A stretch of DNA of 64,000 bases from Asticcacaulis sp. YBE204. GTDB lineage: Bacteria; Pseudomonadota; Alphaproteobacteria; Caulobacterales; Caulobacteraceae. The stretch is taken from contig NZ_AWGF01000021.1 in assembly GCF_000495855.1 (NCBI RefSeq), forward strand, positions 1 through 64,000, written 5' to 3'. Position 1 is the stretch's first letter. Each line of letters begins with the position of its first letter. The translations under genes were made by a program, and so were the position numbers. The notes beneath the pieces are model-generated. The model did no database searches. It saw only the letters and a list, made by a program, of their open reading frames with translations, and was not told where the DNA came from. This document shows, one piece after another, positions 1 to 8,487 of this stretch.

Positions 1-656
1 CGCGCATGGACCGAGCCGTCGACCAGAACCGGCGCGGCGAAGCGCTGGGTTTCCCGGCGGGCATGATCGCGCAGAGGCCCCGCCCCCGCCTCGCCGTCGC
101 GCAGGGCCCGCGCCCACGCCACGCAGGTTTCGGACAGGCAGGCCCGGTCGAAGGTCTCGCGCCAGCGAATGCGGTGCAGAAAGCTTTCGCCATTGAAAAA
201 GAGGCGCAGTAGTTCGGCCTGCGCCGTCATACCCGTCCGCTCGGCCACCTCGTCCCAGAAGCGCACCCACAGACCGTGCCATTGACGGCGGGCATCGATA
301 AAGTCCGGGTTGCGCGCCGCCAGCATCTGACACTCCGTCCAGGCAAAGGCCAGATCGGCCTGCCCCCGGCACCAGTCGTCGATCAGCGCCGCCAGCATGT
401 GCCCCAGAGCCTCCGGCGGCAGGGTCCCGGCGTCGAACCGTCCAAATCTGGACAGGGTTTCGTCGCACCACAGGATCGCCTGTGCGATGGCGTCGGCCTG
501 AGCCGAACATAACATCTGTTCAAAACTGCCAAAATAGTAATTAATTTGTGAGGCCTGGGCATGAGCATTTTGCGCCACAAGGCGCGCGCTCATCTGGTCG
601 CGCCCATGCGTCCGCCACAGACTATTGACCGCCCCCAGAAGGCGATCGGCCGCCAT
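1..656 (-). CDS. TetR/AcrR-family transcriptional regulator (3' end outside window)
   Basis: Reading the minus strand from the ATG at 656 gives an open frame that runs off the left edge. The N-terminus has the layout of a TetR DNA-binding domain: a helix LLGAVNSLWRTHG, a second helix SARLVAQNAHAQAS and the recognition-helix signature QINYYFGSFEQML. The remainder is an alpha-helical ligand/dimer domain (for example ALGHMLAALIDDW). The family's helix 1 usually begins a little before the first ATG, so an upstream TTG (preceding EHYVGVKSVSDQK) is an alternative start. The gene is divergent from the TonB receptor at 884 and is the obvious candidate regulator of the shared intergenic region. The effector is unknown. 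Confidence 0.85.
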   Translation of the reverse strand, partial: MAADRLLGAVNSLWRTHGRDQMSARLVAQNAHAQASQINYYFGSFEQMLCSAQADAIAQAILWCDETLSRFGRFDAGTLPPEALGHMLAALIDDWCRGQADLAFAWTECQMLAARNPDFIDARRQWHGLWVRFWDEVAERTGMTAQAELLRLFFNGESFLHRIRWRETFDRACLSETCVAWARALRDGEAGAGPLRDHARRETQRFAAPVLVDGSVHA

Positions 657-718
657 GATCTTTTGATCCGAAACGCTTTTTACGCCAACATAGTGTTCCA
701 AAAGACCGACCGACCCTG

Positions 719-806
719 CGTACGTATATAATTACCACCTCCCCTCTATAAACCGCTTCGGGCCGGTCGCGCCACAATCAAATGTGGTTAACGTACGTTA
801 TAATTC
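719..806. promoter_or_regulatory. Duplicated CGTACG / TATAAT promoter-operator modules
   Basis: The gap between the TetR gene and the TonB receptor contains two similar modules, each a CGTACG palindrome directly followed by a -10-like TATAAT. The first has CGTACG at 719-724 and TATAAT at 727-732. The second has the 12-bp perfect palindrome TAACGTACGTTA at 789-800, overlapping TATAAT at 799-804. An operator overlapping a -10 box fits repression by the neighbouring TetR protein. The binding assignment is inference; the repeats and palindromes are seen directly. Confidence 0.5.
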
Positions 807-883
807 TTTTATATAATCGTTCAAATTATTACATACAAACGTTCTAATTCGCACCCCACGATCTTTCATGCCTGGGGCACATC

Positions 884-3511
884 ATGTTCACTTCCTGTAA
901 AAACAACTTCCGGGCGGCCGCCATGGCCAGCCTGTCCACGCTCGCCTTTACCGCCGGTATGGCGTCGGCCAATGAGGCACCCGCGCCTGCGCCGACCGAC
1001 GACGTCACCGACGTCGTCGTCTATGCGCCGTTGCGCGACTCGCAACTGGCCGCGCTGCGCGAACAACGCAACGCCGACAACCTCGTCAGCGTCATCGCCT
1101 CGGACACGGTCGGGCGCTTCCCGGACCAGAACTCCGCCGCCGCCCTGTCGCGCCTGCCCGCCGTCGCCGTTCAGCGCGACCAGGGTCAGGAGCGCTATAT
1201 TCAGGTGCGCGGCGCGCCGAACCGCTGGACCAGCGTCTCTTTCGACGGCGTGCCGGTGATCGGCGTCGATGAAGGTGGCGCGGGCCGCGCTTTCCGCTTC
1301 GACGCGGTCCCGGCGGTCATCCTGCAATCGCTGGCCGTCAACAAGTCGCTGACGCCGGACCTCCCCGCCGAAGCCGTGGTGGCGCAGATCGATCTGCGCA
1401 CCTATTCGCCGATGAACCGCAAGGGCTACGACGTTCAGGGCGAACTGGGCCTCGGTCAGATGGAACTGGGCGAAGGCGAGCAGCGTCAGGGCAGCCTTCG
1501 CGGCGCGTGGTCGAACGGCACCTTCGGCGTCATGGCCGCCGTGTCGCACTACCGCCGCGAACAGATCACCGACAACCGCGAATTCGCCTACGACACCAAC
1601 CACGTCCTGTCGTCGTTCGACGCGCGCAACTACCGTCTGGTGCGTGAAAACAACGGCGCGTCGCTGGGGCTGGAATGGCGTCCCGCCGAAGGCCACGAAC
1701 TGTTCCTGAAGTGGGTGTCATCGGAATTCAACGACGACGAAGAGCGCAACCACTATACCTTCCAGCTCGGCAGCGCCCTGTCCGGCACGCGCACGGCGAC
1801 CGGCGGCGATCTGGTCGGTGTCCCCGTCCGGTCGACTGCCGAATTCGGCGAATACCGCACCAAGAACGAACTGACCACGCTGGGTGGTCAGCACGCTCTC
1901 AACGACGGCTGGGGTCTGAGCTGGCGTCTGAACAGCACGAAGATGACCAACGACACCTATCTGCCGTTGCTCATGCAGAACCAGCAATTGAACCCGCTGC
2001 TCCGTCCGTCGATCTCCTATAAGCTCGATGACCCGAACTTCCCGATCATCAGCCTGTACAAGACCGTGACGGGCGCGACCGCCGGGACCTACGCCCGCGG
2101 CGCGGCGACGACCGGTTTCGACCAGAGCGCCTTCGATTTCAATATCGCCCTGCCGATCGTCTCGAACATCAAGGCCGATAGCTGGACCGCCAAGGCCGAC
2201 CTGACGCGCGACACCGGCAACTGGGTCTACAAGCTGGGCTATCAGCACGATCACCGCGAGATCGAAGGCAATACGATGGGGCAGCCGACCGTCATTCTGA
2301 CGGCGCTTCTGCCGCGCATCGGCCAGAGCGATCTGAAAGCCTCGGACTATGTGACGGGCGAAGCGTGGAGCACCGGCTTCCCGCTCGGCATCAGCCTGAA
2401 CTATCTCGACAACCGCAAGATGCGTAACGATATGGAGACCAGGCTGAACGCCTTGGCCGCTGCGGGGCTCTACAACCCCGCCGCCAATATCGACCCGACC
2501 AGCCGCTACGACATCACCGAAAAGCTGACGGCAGGCTACGGCATGGCCAAGGTCGTCTTCGACGGCGGTCAGGTCGTCTTCGGTGCCCGCGTCGAGACCA
2601 TGAACCAGCGCATCGCCGGCTTCACCAAGTCCGGCACGGTCATCACCCCGCTGGTGGTCGAAAACGACTATACCGACCTGTTCCCCAGCATCAACGCGAA
2701 GTTCGACCTGTCGGACAAGATCGTCCTGCGCGGCGCCATCCAGCGCGGCATCGCTCGTCCCTCCTTCGGCGCCATCCGTACCGGGGCCTCGATCAACGAC
2801 ACCTCGTCGCCCGGCACGATCTCCGGCGGCAACCCATACCTCAAGCCGGAATATACCTGGGGCACGGATGTTTCGTTCGAATATTACATCGCGAAGGATA
2901 GCGTCGCCTCGGCGGGCTTCTTCTATCGTAAGGTTGACAACGTCCTCTACGACTCCAAGACCAAGATCACCACTGACGCCTACGACGCCAATGGCCTCGA
3001 CCGTACCGGCTACGACTTCACCTCGACCCTGAACGGCGACAACGGCAAGCTCTACGGCCTTGAGTTCAACTATCAGCAGACCTTCTCGACCTTGCCCTCG
3101 CCCTTCGATGGTCTGGGGGTCAGCGGCAACCTCGCCCTGCTCGACGGCGAATTCGACACCCCTGCGCGCAAGGGCGTACCCTTCCCCGGCACCTCGAAGA
3201 CCATCGTCAACACGTCGGTTTCTTACGAGAAATACGGCGTCTCGGCGCGGCTGTCGTACCAGTGGCGCGACGACTGGGCCGATACGCTCGGCGGTCTGGG
3301 CCTCGGCTCGGGCGGCGACGAATACCGCAAGGCCTACGGCAATCTCGACCTGACCCTGCGCTATGCGGTGAACAAGAACATCACCGTCTTCGCCGACGCC
3401 TCCAACCTGACCGACGAGACCTACATCGCCTATGAGGGCGACGTGAGCCACCCGTCGGAAGTCGAACAGATCGGCCGCCGCGTCCTCGTCGGCCTGCGTT
3501 TCAACTACTAA
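884..3511 (+). CDS. TonB-dependent outer-membrane receptor
   Basis: 875 residues, typical of the large TonB-dependent receptors of Caulobacterales. A signal peptide (about residues 1-29, ending near GMASA) is followed by a TonB-box-like stretch (DVTDVVVYA). The plug domain carries the family segment DTVGRFPDQNSAAALSRLP and YIQVRG. A long beta-barrel region ends in an aromatic C-terminal strand (VGLRFNY), as expected for BAM-dependent insertion. These proteins import bulky nutrients across the outer membrane with energy from TonB-ExbBD. The next gene, 17 nt downstream, is a secreted phosphatase, so a phosphorylated or esterified substrate is possible but unproven. Confidence 0.93.
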   Translation: MFTSCKNNFRAAAMASLSTLAFTAGMASANEAPAPAPTDDVTDVVVYAPLRDSQLAALREQRNADNLVSVIASDTVGRFPDQNSAAALSRLPAVAVQRDQGQERYIQVRGAPNRWTSVSFDGVPVIGVDEGGAGRAFRFDAVPAVILQSLAVNKSLTPDLPAEAVVAQIDLRTYSPMNRKGYDVQGELGLGQMELGEGEQRQGSLRGAWSNGTFGVMAAVSHYRREQITDNREFAYDTNHVLSSFDARNYRLVRENNGASLGLEWRPAEGHELFLKWVSSEFNDDEERNHYTFQLGSALSGTRTATGGDLVGVPVRSTAEFGEYRTKNELTTLGGQHALNDGWGLSWRLNSTKMTNDTYLPLLMQNQQLNPLLRPSISYKLDDPNFPIISLYKTVTGATAGTYARGAATTGFDQSAFDFNIALPIVSNIKADSWTAKADLTRDTGNWVYKLGYQHDHREIEGNTMGQPTVILTALLPRIGQSDLKASDYVTGEAWSTGFPLGISLNYLDNRKMRNDMETRLNALAAAGLYNPAANIDPTSRYDITEKLTAGYGMAKVVFDGGQVVFGARVETMNQRIAGFTKSGTVITPLVVENDYTDLFPSINAKFDLSDKIVLRGAIQRGIARPSFGAIRTGASINDTSSPGTISGGNPYLKPEYTWGTDVSFEYYIAKDSVASAGFFYRKVDNVLYDSKTKITTDAYDANGLDRTGYDFTSTLNGDNGKLYGLEFNYQQTFSTLPSPFDGLGVSGNLALLDGEFDTPARKGVPFPGTSKTIVNTSVSYEKYGVSARLSYQWRDDWADTLGGLGLGSGGDEYRKAYGNLDLTLRYAVNKNITVFADASNLTDETYIAYEGDVSHPSEVEQIGRRVLVGLRFNY

Positions 3512-3528
3512 AATAAAGGATAAAACAC

Positions 3529-4398
3529 ATGAAACTCCGCCTCAAAAGCGTCGCCGCTGCGGCGCTCCTCTCCACCGCGTCGTTCGCGCCGATCGCCTTC
3601 GCGCAGACGCCCGCCGCGACCGCCGAAGCCCAACCGCGCCTGATCGCCATCGAGGGTGGCAACAATTTCCGCGACCTCGGCGGTTACAAGACCACCGACG
3701 GCCACGAAGTGAAGTGGGGCGTCCTCTACCGCTCGGCGGCGATGAACCGCATCACGCCCAAGGGCTTCGACGAGCTGCGCCAGCGCGGCATCAAGACCAA
3801 TGTCGACTTCCGCGCCACGCAGGAACGTCAGGGCGCGCCGATGGTGTGGCCCGCCGATATGGGCGTCACCGTCTATGCGCAGGACTACGACATGGACACG
3901 ACGCCGTTCATGGCCTTCTTCGCGCAGAAGGACGTCACCGCCGAACAGACCCGCGCCATGATGGCGACCTTCTATCGCGACGCGCCGTTCAAGTTTGCCG
4001 GTCAGTACAAGCGCCTGCTGCGTCTGATCATCGATGGCGACACGCCGCTGGTCTATAACTGTTCGGCGGGCAAGGACCGCACGGGCGTCGCCACGGCCCT
4101 GATCCTGACGCTGGTCGGCGTACCGCGCGCCACGGTGACCGAGGACTACCTGCTGTCGAACCGGTACTACAAGCCCGAAATACCCGCCGCCGGGGCCAAG
4201 GAAGACCCGCAGATGGCCGCCTTCCGCCGCCTTCCGCCGGAAGTCCTTCAGGCCCTGATGGGCGTCGATGCCCGTTATCTCGATGCGGCGTTCGCGGCGA
4301 TTAACGAACGCGAGGGCGGCTGGCAGCGCTATGTGCGCGAAGACCTCGGCCTGACCGCCGAGGACGAAGTCAAGCTCAAGGCGCGCCTTTTGAAGTAA
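3529..4398 (+). CDS. Secreted tyrosine/lipid phosphatase (IphP/Y_phosphatase3-like)
   Basis: 289 residues with an N-terminal signal peptide (cleavage near AFA-QTP, residue 26), so the enzyme should be periplasmic or exported. The family hallmark NNFRDLGGY lies around residues 46-55. The catalytic P-loop NCSAGKDRTG spans about residues 177-186, with nucleophile Cys178 and phosphate-binding Arg184. The residue before the catalytic Cys is Asn rather than the common His, which some relatives also show. It follows the TonB receptor by 17 nt, probably in one transcript, and a hairpin terminator follows the stop. Together they could release and import a moiety from an organic phosphate; the substrate is unknown. 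Confidence 0.88.
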   Translation: MKLRLKSVAAAALLSTASFAPIAFAQTPAATAEAQPRLIAIEGGNNFRDLGGYKTTDGHEVKWGVLYRSAAMNRITPKGFDELRQRGIKTNVDFRATQERQGAPMVWPADMGVTVYAQDYDMDTTPFMAFFAQKDVTAEQTRAMMATFYRDAPFKFAGQYKRLLRLIIDGDTPLVYNCSAGKDRTGVATALILTLVGVPRATVTEDYLLSNRYYKPEIPAAGAKEDPQMAAFRRLPPEVLQALMGVDARYLDAAFAAINEREGGWQRYVREDLGLTAEDEVKLKARLLK

Positions 4399-4413
4399 GG
4401 GTTTGAGGCAACT

Positions 4414-4447
4414 GCGCCGATTCTCCGGGTCGGCGCGGTTTCATTTT
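4414..4447 (+). terminator. Intrinsic terminator after the phosphatase gene
   Basis: A 7-bp GC-rich stem (4414-4420 pairing with 4430-4436) with a 9-nt loop is followed by a T-rich run (GGTTTCATTTTT). It lies 15 nt after the phosphatase stop codon. Confidence 0.6.
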
Positions 4448-4532
4448 TGACGCAAACGACAACCTTTTGTTAAGTTTTGACTTGCGGTTTCATTTTTGAC
4501 GCAAACGACAACCTTTTGTTAAGTTTTGACTT
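4435..4532. repeat. Perfect tandem duplication, 2 x 49 bp
   Basis: Positions 4435-4483 and 4484-4532 are identical 49-bp units, each beginning GCGGTTTCATTTTTGACG and ending AGTTTTGACTT. The first unit starts inside the terminator's downstream arm. Each unit contains two TTTTGAC elements, which resemble -35 boxes. A recent duplication by slippage or unequal crossover is the simplest explanation. Confidence 0.95.
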
Positions 4533-4594
4533 CACGCCACACGGGACTTGAGCCATAGTGGGCACAGTAAGGCAAAAGTCGACGAAGGTGCGTA

Positions 4595-4885
4595 ATGGCA
4601 TTGAATGGAGACTACGTGTTCCGGCCGGGCGAACTGTCCGATCCGGTCAGGGCTGATCTGGGGCTGCCGGACAATGCCTGGTTTATCGTCCTCGATCCCG
4701 ACCATCACCGGGCCTATTATATCGACCGTCAGGGTTCGCTTTTCGAACAAACCATCGTCCATGACACTCCGGCGACGCTTGAGGCCGCCGTCAGGGACAA
4801 GCCGGTGCAACCCGCCCGAAGCCTGCCCTATCGCATACGCGCCCCCAAGCCATCCATCGATAGCGACCGCCTTATGTCGGTTTAG
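4595..4885 (+). CDS. Small hypothetical protein (96 aa)
   Basis: The ATG at 4595 is preceded by GAAGG at suitable spacing. The product reads as a compact globular protein (DNAWFIVLDPDHHRAYYIDRQGS in its middle) with no signal peptide or membrane segment. I do not recognise a family. It lies just downstream of the 49-bp tandem repeat, so that repeat may be in its promoter region. Confidence 0.55.
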   Translation: MALNGDYVFRPGELSDPVRADLGLPDNAWFIVLDPDHHRAYYIDRQGSLFEQTIVHDTPATLEAAVRDKPVQPARSLPYRIRAPKPSIDSDRLMSV

Positions 4886-4946
4886 CCGGGAGTCTGCCTC
4901 AGCAGGCTTACTATATAATGGAAGAACACTGACTGCCGCAAATTTT

Positions 4947-5120
4947 GTGACTCGCGAGCAAGCGCGTCAGGCCTTCGACCGGCTACGCCGTGCCAATGTC
5001 GAGGCCAGATATTCCGCCGATTACACCGTCAGCGACGAAGAACTCGACTGGCTCACAGACCGCGTCACCCGCCTGCAAGACACCGTCAGGGCCCTCTGCG
5101 ACGAGCGGATCAGCCGTTAA
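4947..5120 (+). CDS. Possible small helical protein, start uncertain
   Basis: From a GTG at 4947 (or CTG at 4929) a frame different from the preceding gene reads TREQARQAFDRLRRANVEAR and ends ALCDERISR. It is a charged, alpha-helical sequence of about 57 residues that looks protein-like. No strong ribosome-binding site is visible. An ATG at 4918 has a good AT-rich -10-like context but reaches a stop after four codons, so a frameshift near 4930 is possible. Confidence 0.35.
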   Translation: MTREQARQAFDRLRRANVEARYSADYTVSDEELDWLTDRVTRLQDTVRALCDERISR

Positions 5121-5240
5121 AGGCGACAGTGCCGTCAGGCGCATTGATTAAATGGATGTTTTGCCAAGACACAGCACGCGCTGCGACCGACGGCACTGTA
5201 AATAGGCCCATCAAGTCAAGGATCTATGGCCTCGACAACT

Positions 5241-5291
5241 ACATGCCTCCTGATATCTTGCCGATCACCGGCAAGATATCAGGAGGCATGT
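5241..5291. repeat. Perfect inverted repeat, 23-bp arms, 5-nt loop
   Basis: Arm 5241-5263 is the exact reverse complement of arm 5269-5291, with loop ATCAC at 5264-5268. The arms contain GATATC and, on both strands because of the symmetry, AGGAGGCATG (a Shine-Dalgarno sequence with ATG). No T-run follows, so it is not a classical intrinsic terminator. It sits at the edge of an AT-rich patch and could be an mRNA-stabilising hairpin, a mobile-element remnant or an extrusion site. Confidence 0.9.
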
Positions 5292-5505
5292 TTAAGTTCA
5301 TAAACACAGGTATTTAGTCAAAACAGCCTCATGGCGCAATCACGAACTCCCTGTGTGTAGACAAAAATTTAACCAAATTAGGAAAAGTTGCTTTTATATT
5401 ATGGTAATAATAAAATTTACATCACAAAAATAAAGTCAATTTAATTTTATTTTTTAATCTTAATACTCCAAAAAATACTTGAAACAAGAAAAGTTCCTAT
5501 TGCCG

Positions 5506-5718
5506 CTATATATATATTGCATTTAATTCATTATTTTGTTTTTTTGTCATATATAAAAATCCATCACCTTTTTGCGAGAAAACGTAGCTAAAGGTTGAAT
5601 CTTTTTCCAAAACCCAACTTTCATTTATTTCTGATGTTATCTTCGAATATGAAAATAGCAGGTAAGCCGCTATCAAAGATGTTAAAATTCTCATAGAAAA
5701 CAATATGTACATTCTCAT
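5506..5718 (-). CDS. Possible small membrane-anchored protein in AT-rich patch
   Basis: The stretch from about 5300 to 5800 is strikingly AT-rich compared with its neighbours. On the minus strand an ATG at 5718 opens a 70-residue frame. One hydrophobic segment (ILTSLIAAYLLFSYS, near residues 11-25) is followed by a short polar tail with a YVFSQKGDGFLYM segment. This suggests a single-pass inner-membrane protein. An in-frame start at 5808 would add about 30 residues. There is no recognisable family; base composition suggests foreign origin. Confidence 0.4.
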   Translation of the reverse strand: MRMYILFSMRILTSLIAAYLLFSYSKITSEINESWVLEKDSTFSYVFSQKGDGFLYMTKKQNNELNAIYI

Positions 5719-5842
5719 TTTAATAATCCCGAAATTAGCAATCTTTAGGCCTAAATCCCGTGATATTCCTGCACTCTTGCGCTTTAGTTGGCTTTGGGGC
5801 GGGCTCATTTAGTGGTGCGGTTTGAGGAGGCGAGTGCGGCAC

Positions 5843-6568
5843 TCAGAGCTTGGCCAGACGTCCGCCGTCCACGACCATCGACGCCCCGGTAACGAAGCGC
5901 GCTTCGTCACTGAGCAGGAAGGCCACGGCGGCAGCGATGTCCTCGGGCTGGCCGATATCGGCGGGGTCGATGATCTCAGCGCCGGATTTGATGTTCGGGC
6001 TTTCGCGCAGCATCGGCGTGTCGATGGCGCCGGGCAGGACCGCATTGGCGCGGATAGCTTTCGGCTTGCCCTCGATCGAGGCCGTGCGTGCCAGAGATGA
6101 CAGAGCCGCCTTGGCTGCCGCATAGGGCGCAACCAGCGGCGAGGTCTGGTGCGTGTGGATGCTGCCGACAAAGACGAGGCTACCGCCCCGGTCCATTGTG
6201 GCAAAGGCGCGTTGCGTCAGGTGCGCGGCAGCGTAGAAGTTGATCGACATCAGACGATGCCAGTCGTCGCCGGTCAGCTCAGCCAGCCCCTTGTAGATCA
6301 TGGCCCCGGCGACATTGACCACACCATCAATATAGCCATACCGAGCTATCGCCTCGTCATAGGCCGCCTTGACCGCTGCCTCATCCGACACATCGCACGG
6401 CAGAGCCAAAACCCCCAGTTCGGTCGCCACGGCCTCAAGCGCTTCGGCATTGCGGTCGATCAGGGCCAACTGTGCCCCCTCGCCCGCCAGATATCTGGCC
6501 GTCGCCTCACCGATACCGCTGGCCGCGCCGGTAATCAGAATCATCTTGCCGGAAAACCGCTTCACCAT
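5843..6568 (-). CDS. SDR-family NAD(P)-dependent oxidoreductase
   Basis: 241 residues, classical short-chain dehydrogenase size. The nucleotide-binding motif TGAASGIG lies near residues 12-19, and the active site has the Tyr-x-x-x-Lys signature (APYAAAKAAL). The C-terminal part carries the PGAIDTPML segment. ATG 6568 overlaps the galactonate dehydratase stop (ATGGTGA), indicating translational coupling; an upstream in-frame start at 6613 would lie inside that gene. By context it probably oxidises a sugar or sugar acid, for example a galactose-type dehydrogenase step before the dehydratase. The exact substrate is inference. Confidence 0.88.
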   Translation of the reverse strand: MVKRFSGKMILITGAASGIGEATARYLAGEGAQLALIDRNAEALEAVATELGVLALPCDVSDEAAVKAAYDEAIARYGYIDGVVNVAGAMIYKGLAELTGDDWHRLMSINFYAAAHLTQRAFATMDRGGSLVFVGSIHTHQTSPLVAPYAAAKAALSSLARTASIEGKPKAIRANAVLPGAIDTPMLRESPNIKSGAEIIDPADIGQPEDIAAAVAFLLSDEARFVTGASMVVDGGRLAKL

Positions 6569-7713
6569 TCCCTCACGAAACCATCCGGGCCGCGCCAGAC
6601 CGGGTTCCGCCACGGCGGGCAGTCGCGGCTCAGACGGCGCACCTTGTCTTCATCGACTTCGACGCCCAGACCCGGCCCGGTCAGGGCGGCGACCATGCCG
6701 TCCTTAACCTCGAAGATTTCGGGATTGGTCATATAGCTCAGCAGGTCGTGCCCGCCGGTATTGTAGTGGATACCGAGCGACATTTCCTGAATGACGAAGT
6801 TGGGCGTCGCCAGCGCGATCTGCATACAGGCGGCCAGAGCGATGGGCCCCAGCGGACAGTGCGGGGCGATGGCGACGTCATAGGCCTCGGCCATGGCGGC
6901 CATGCGGCGGACCTCTGAAATACCTCCCGCGTGGCTCAGATCGGGTTGCAATATATCGACCGAGGCCGCTTGCAGAAACGGCTTGATGTCCCAGCGGCTG
7001 TAAAGGCGTTCACCCAGCGCGATGGGGATGGTGGTCAGTTTCGACAACTGCTCGATGGCTTCGGGGTGTTCGCTAAGCAACGGTTCCTCGATGAACAGCG
7101 GTTGCAGCGGCTCCAGCGCGCGGGCCAGTTGTTTGGCCATCGGCTTATGCACCCGACCGTGGAAGTCGAGTCCGGCGTCCATGCCCTCGGCCTTGACGGC
7201 TTCGAGACGACCCAGCGTGGCGTTCAGGGCGCGCGGGCTGTCGAGCCAGCCCATCTCCTCGGTACCGTTCATCTTGACGCAATTGAAGCCCTGCGCCTTA
7301 CGCACGCGGGCGGCCTCGACGACGTCCGATGGGCGATCGCCGCCTATCCACGCATAGACCGGCACGAAATCGCGCACCTTACCGCCCAGCAACTGATGTA
7401 CCGGTACGCCCAGCGTTTTGCCTTTCAGGTCCCACAGCGCCTGATCGAGGCCGGAAATTGCCGACATCAGGACCGGGCCGCCGCGATAGAAACCGAGGCG
7501 ATAGGCGGTTTGCCAGACATCCTCGATGCGTTCGGGGTCGGTGCCGATAAAGCGGTCGCGCAGGGATGCAAACGCCCCTTCGACGGCCTCGGTGTGGCCT
7601 TCCAGCGACGCCTCGCCCCAGCCGACACGCCCGTCTTCGGTTTCGACACGCACGAACAGCCAGCGCGGCGGGACAGGGAAGGTTTCGATCTTTGAAATAG
7701 GCGAGGCAAGCAT
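6562..7713 (-). CDS. dgoD: D-galactonate dehydratase (enolase superfamily)
   Basis: 383 residues with the mandelate racemase/enolase fold. The DgoD catalytic set is in register with the known enzyme: metal ligands Asp183 (GLDFHG), Glu209 (FIEEP) and Glu235 (ALGERL), with catalytic His185 and His285 (IAPHCPLGP). The enzyme dehydrates D-galactonate to 2-keto-3-deoxygalactonate. It is the third gene of a minus-strand operon after a sugar porter and a FadR-type regulator. No 2-keto-3-deoxy-galactonate kinase or aldolase lies beside it, so the later steps must be encoded elsewhere. A close dehydratase with another sugar-acid specificity cannot be excluded. Confidence 0.88.
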   Translation of the reverse strand: MLASPISKIETFPVPPRWLFVRVETEDGRVGWGEASLEGHTEAVEGAFASLRDRFIGTDPERIEDVWQTAYRLGFYRGGPVLMSAISGLDQALWDLKGKTLGVPVHQLLGGKVRDFVPVYAWIGGDRPSDVVEAARVRKAQGFNCVKMNGTEEMGWLDSPRALNATLGRLEAVKAEGMDAGLDFHGRVHKPMAKQLARALEPLQPLFIEEPLLSEHPEAIEQLSKLTTIPIALGERLYSRWDIKPFLQAASVDILQPDLSHAGGISEVRRMAAMAEAYDVAIAPHCPLGPIALAACMQIALATPNFVIQEMSLGIHYNTGGHDLLSYMTNPEIFEVKDGMVAALTGPGLGVEVDEDKVRRLSRDCPPWRNPVWRGPDGFVREW

Positions 7714-7738
7714 TTGAAATTACACACTGAGTTCGGGT

Positions 7739-8473
7739 TTACTTAATCTGACTTCTAACGAGGTCCAGCGCCCCTTCGAGCAGACGGAACATCGCCGTTT
7801 TGGCACCGTCGGCGTCGTTGGCAAAGATGGCCTGTGCTACCGCATCGTGGTCGGCGGCGCTGGCCGTGCGGCCCTTGACGCGGTTGGTGTAGCGGATGCT
7901 GATGGTGAGCGCCGTGGCGATCATGACGCGAGTCTGTTTCAGAAAGCGGTTATTGCTGGCGTCGAGCACCGAGACATGGAACGCGACATCCGCCGACAGG
8001 TCGTCGTCTTCGCCGCGCTCGGCGGCATACATCCGGTCGATGGCCTTGCGAATGGCGGCTTTCTGATCGGCGCTGGCATGGACCGCCGCCAAAGCCGCCC
8101 CCGCCGGCTCGACCGCCAGACGCATCTCCATGAAATCGAGAAGCAACTCCGGCGAGAAGCGTCGCCCCAGCAGCCAGGCCAGCACATCCGGATCGAACAG
8201 GTTCCAGTCGTCTTCGGGCGCGATACGGATGCCCTGACGGGGTCGCGAAGATATAAGTCCCTTGGCCGACAGCATCTTCACCGCTTCGCGCACGATGGAA
8301 CGCGCGGCATCGAACTGTTCCGCCAATGCCTTTTCGGTCGGAAAGGCCTGCCCGTCATACTGGCCCGTCACAATCGCCGCGCCCAGAGTCTGGACGATGG
8401 TGTGCGTGGCATTACCGGTACGGACGGGCGTGGTCATATCCGCAGGCATAGTCAGATGCGAGGATTCATACAA
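7739..8473 (-). CDS. FadR-type GntR-family transcriptional regulator
   Basis: 244 residues. The N-terminal winged helix-turn-helix (about residues 20-85) contains FPTEKALAEQFDAARSIVREAVKMLSAKGLI and the wing SRPRQGIRI. The C-terminal all-helical FCD ligand domain carries metal-site-like motifs (DVAFHVSVLDASNN). It lies inside the sugar-acid operon between the porter and dgoD, so it most likely controls that operon in response to galactonate or a related acid, like DgoR. Internal ATG codons at residues 9 and 13 are alternative starts. Confidence 0.88.
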   Translation of the reverse strand: MYESSHLTMPADMTTPVRTGNATHTIVQTLGAAIVTGQYDGQAFPTEKALAEQFDAARSIVREAVKMLSAKGLISSRPRQGIRIAPEDDWNLFDPDVLAWLLGRRFSPELLLDFMEMRLAVEPAGAALAAVHASADQKAAIRKAIDRMYAAERGEDDDLSADVAFHVSVLDASNNRFLKQTRVMIATALTISIRYTNRVKGRTASAADHDAVAQAIFANDADGAKTAMFRLLEGALDLVRSQIK

Positions 8474-8487
8474 GCGTCAGGCCCTCA

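Noticed and set aside
1718-3451. 577-codon minus-strand frame opposite the TonB receptor
   Set aside because: Low-complexity Val/Gly/Asp/Arg translation with no fold; the plus-strand receptor explains the region.
5129-5317. 62-codon plus-strand ORF across the perfect hairpin
   Set aside because: A third of it is the hairpin itself and the rest has no protein-like features or ribosome-binding site.
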